The position numbers and the translations under genes were made by a program. This document shows, in pieces, positions 63,212 through 64,000 of a stretch of 64,000 nucleotides of DNA (position 1 is the stretch's first letter; every line of letters begins with the position of its first letter). Source of the DNA: Symsagittifera roscoffensis. Its lineage: Eukaryota > Xenacoelomorpha > Acoela > Convolutidae. The notes below the pieces were generated by a model, which was given only the letters and a program-made list of their open reading frames with translations, had not been told where the DNA came from and ran no database searches. The stretch lies in NCBI RefSeq assembly GCF_963678635.1, contig NC_087068.1, forward strand, positions 55,212,467 to 55,276,466. Reading direction: 5' to 3'.

Positions 63212-64000
63212 CCCATCCGGGTTTTACAGAGTTTTTTAGAATAGTTCTTCTGCAATTCGAAGGATGGATGATGGACGTTGGTGTTTGGCGAACATCTTAC
63301 TTCTTCTGTTTCCTTTTTGTTAAAGAAGTTCCAGGAAGCTGGAGTTAGAGACATGAGACGTTGTGTCTTCTAGTGACAACGACTAAGTCTTCGCAACAAA
63401 CTCAAATCTGATTTCAGAATGGTTGGCTATGTCAGGTTTTTCTGTTCTGCGTGGAGAACTTCTTTTGTGTCTGATCTAGTTTGGGAATGGCGTGGAGATT
63501 GTGCGTGGAGGGGATGCCTGGTTACTCGGATCTGTACGTATACTTGAACATCGAGGTGGTCATTGGTCTAGTTCAATGAAGTCCTTTTCTGCGAAGTCAA
63601 GTCGTACTCTAAATCCTTTGAGTTGTGATTGTGAGTGGCATATCGATTGTGGTTGGTCATTCTCTCTCGAGTGTAGTGGGGTCGTTTTGTCTTTAGATGT
63701 TCGTCCTTGGTGTTGTATTCTGATCTATGTATTGCATAATGTAATTTACATTTTATAAAACATTTATTAGTTTAATATTTTTTAATTATGATTTTAGTTA
63801 GTTGTTTTCACAAAAGCTTTTTGTTTTAGTTCGGTTATTTTGAAAAGTTACTCACACTTGAGTAGCTCTTATTAAAAATAGAGGTGTGGTCACAAAGCGT
63901 GGATGTAGCGCGGTGGGTTAGGCCGGCTATAGAGCATGCTCAGGACGTCCTTCCTGGTGGGTTAGGCCAGGAGTGGGAGTATGATTTCATGCGGTTTTTG
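63212..64000 (+). other. Unrecognised, with a tRNA-like SINE head at the edge
   Basis: No gene is called in 63,212-63,890; the 88-codon frame at 63,492-63,758 has no recognisable domain. At about 63,903-63,990 GTAGCGCGGTGGGTTAGGCC resembles the D-arm/A-box of a tRNA-derived SINE, and GGTGGGTTAGGCC recurs 45 bases later. The window ends before a B-box could be checked. Confidence 0.3.

Overview
The window is eukaryotic and almost certainly animal. It is AT-rich, has short introns with TTTCAG-type acceptors, one recognisable host gene, and the rest is largely broken, nested LTR retrotransposons, palindromes and satellites. Evidence for the taxon is thin (worm-like splice sites, one interstitial CCCTAA-type block), so I leave it as an invertebrate metazoan, lineage unresolved.

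Host gene: a secreted or membrane-tethered S1 (trypsin-like) serine protease on the + strand. Exons 1-5 lie at 7.86-10.40 kb (signal peptide, ITGG N-terminus, His57 exon, Asp102 exon). The Ser195 exon with a Ser/Thr-rich tail lies 40 kb away at 50.50-51.03 kb. At least one exon, for the segment before GDSGG, was not found. The 40-kb gap is occupied mostly by nested mobile elements.

Layout. 0.8-1.4 kb: dispersed repeat R1, whose inverted copy is at 52.5-53.0 kb. 2.24-7.07 kb: Ty3/gypsy element A (+), decayed. 7.08-7.43 kb: 356-bp palindrome. 7.86-10.4 kb: protease exons, with degenerate GTCGCGC/CTTAAG arrays in intron 4. 10.69-11.06 kb: a third LTR family with an adjacent primer-binding site (inverted LTR copy at 62.8-63.2 kb). 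13.46-38.28 kb: Ty3/gypsy element D (-). D is split inside its reverse-transcriptase region by about 17 kb of inserted DNA. That insert holds a second gypsy-like pol (F) in a nearly perfect 4,470-bp tandem array (23.3-36.4 kb), and downstream of it a more GC-rich block of closely packed unrecognised ORFs (19.1-23.6 kb). The order and character of those ORFs (N-like, acidic P-like, X, M-like) suggest, without proving, an endogenised negative-strand RNA virus segment. 38.39-46.24 kb: hAT-like ends with an 8-bp target-site duplication enclose gypsy element E (-) and a duplicated E 5' end. 53.3-57.5 kb: Ty1/copia element (-), part of which plus flank is tandemly duplicated to 61.07 kb.

The gypsy elements A, D, E and E-prime share an uncommon arrangement: the tRNA-Ser-type primer-binding site starts one base after the gag ATG begins, so the primer site encodes the first gag residues (MAQPAG-like). 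Nearly all transposon reading frames carry stops or frameshifts, so the window holds decayed copies. The protease exons show no lesion.
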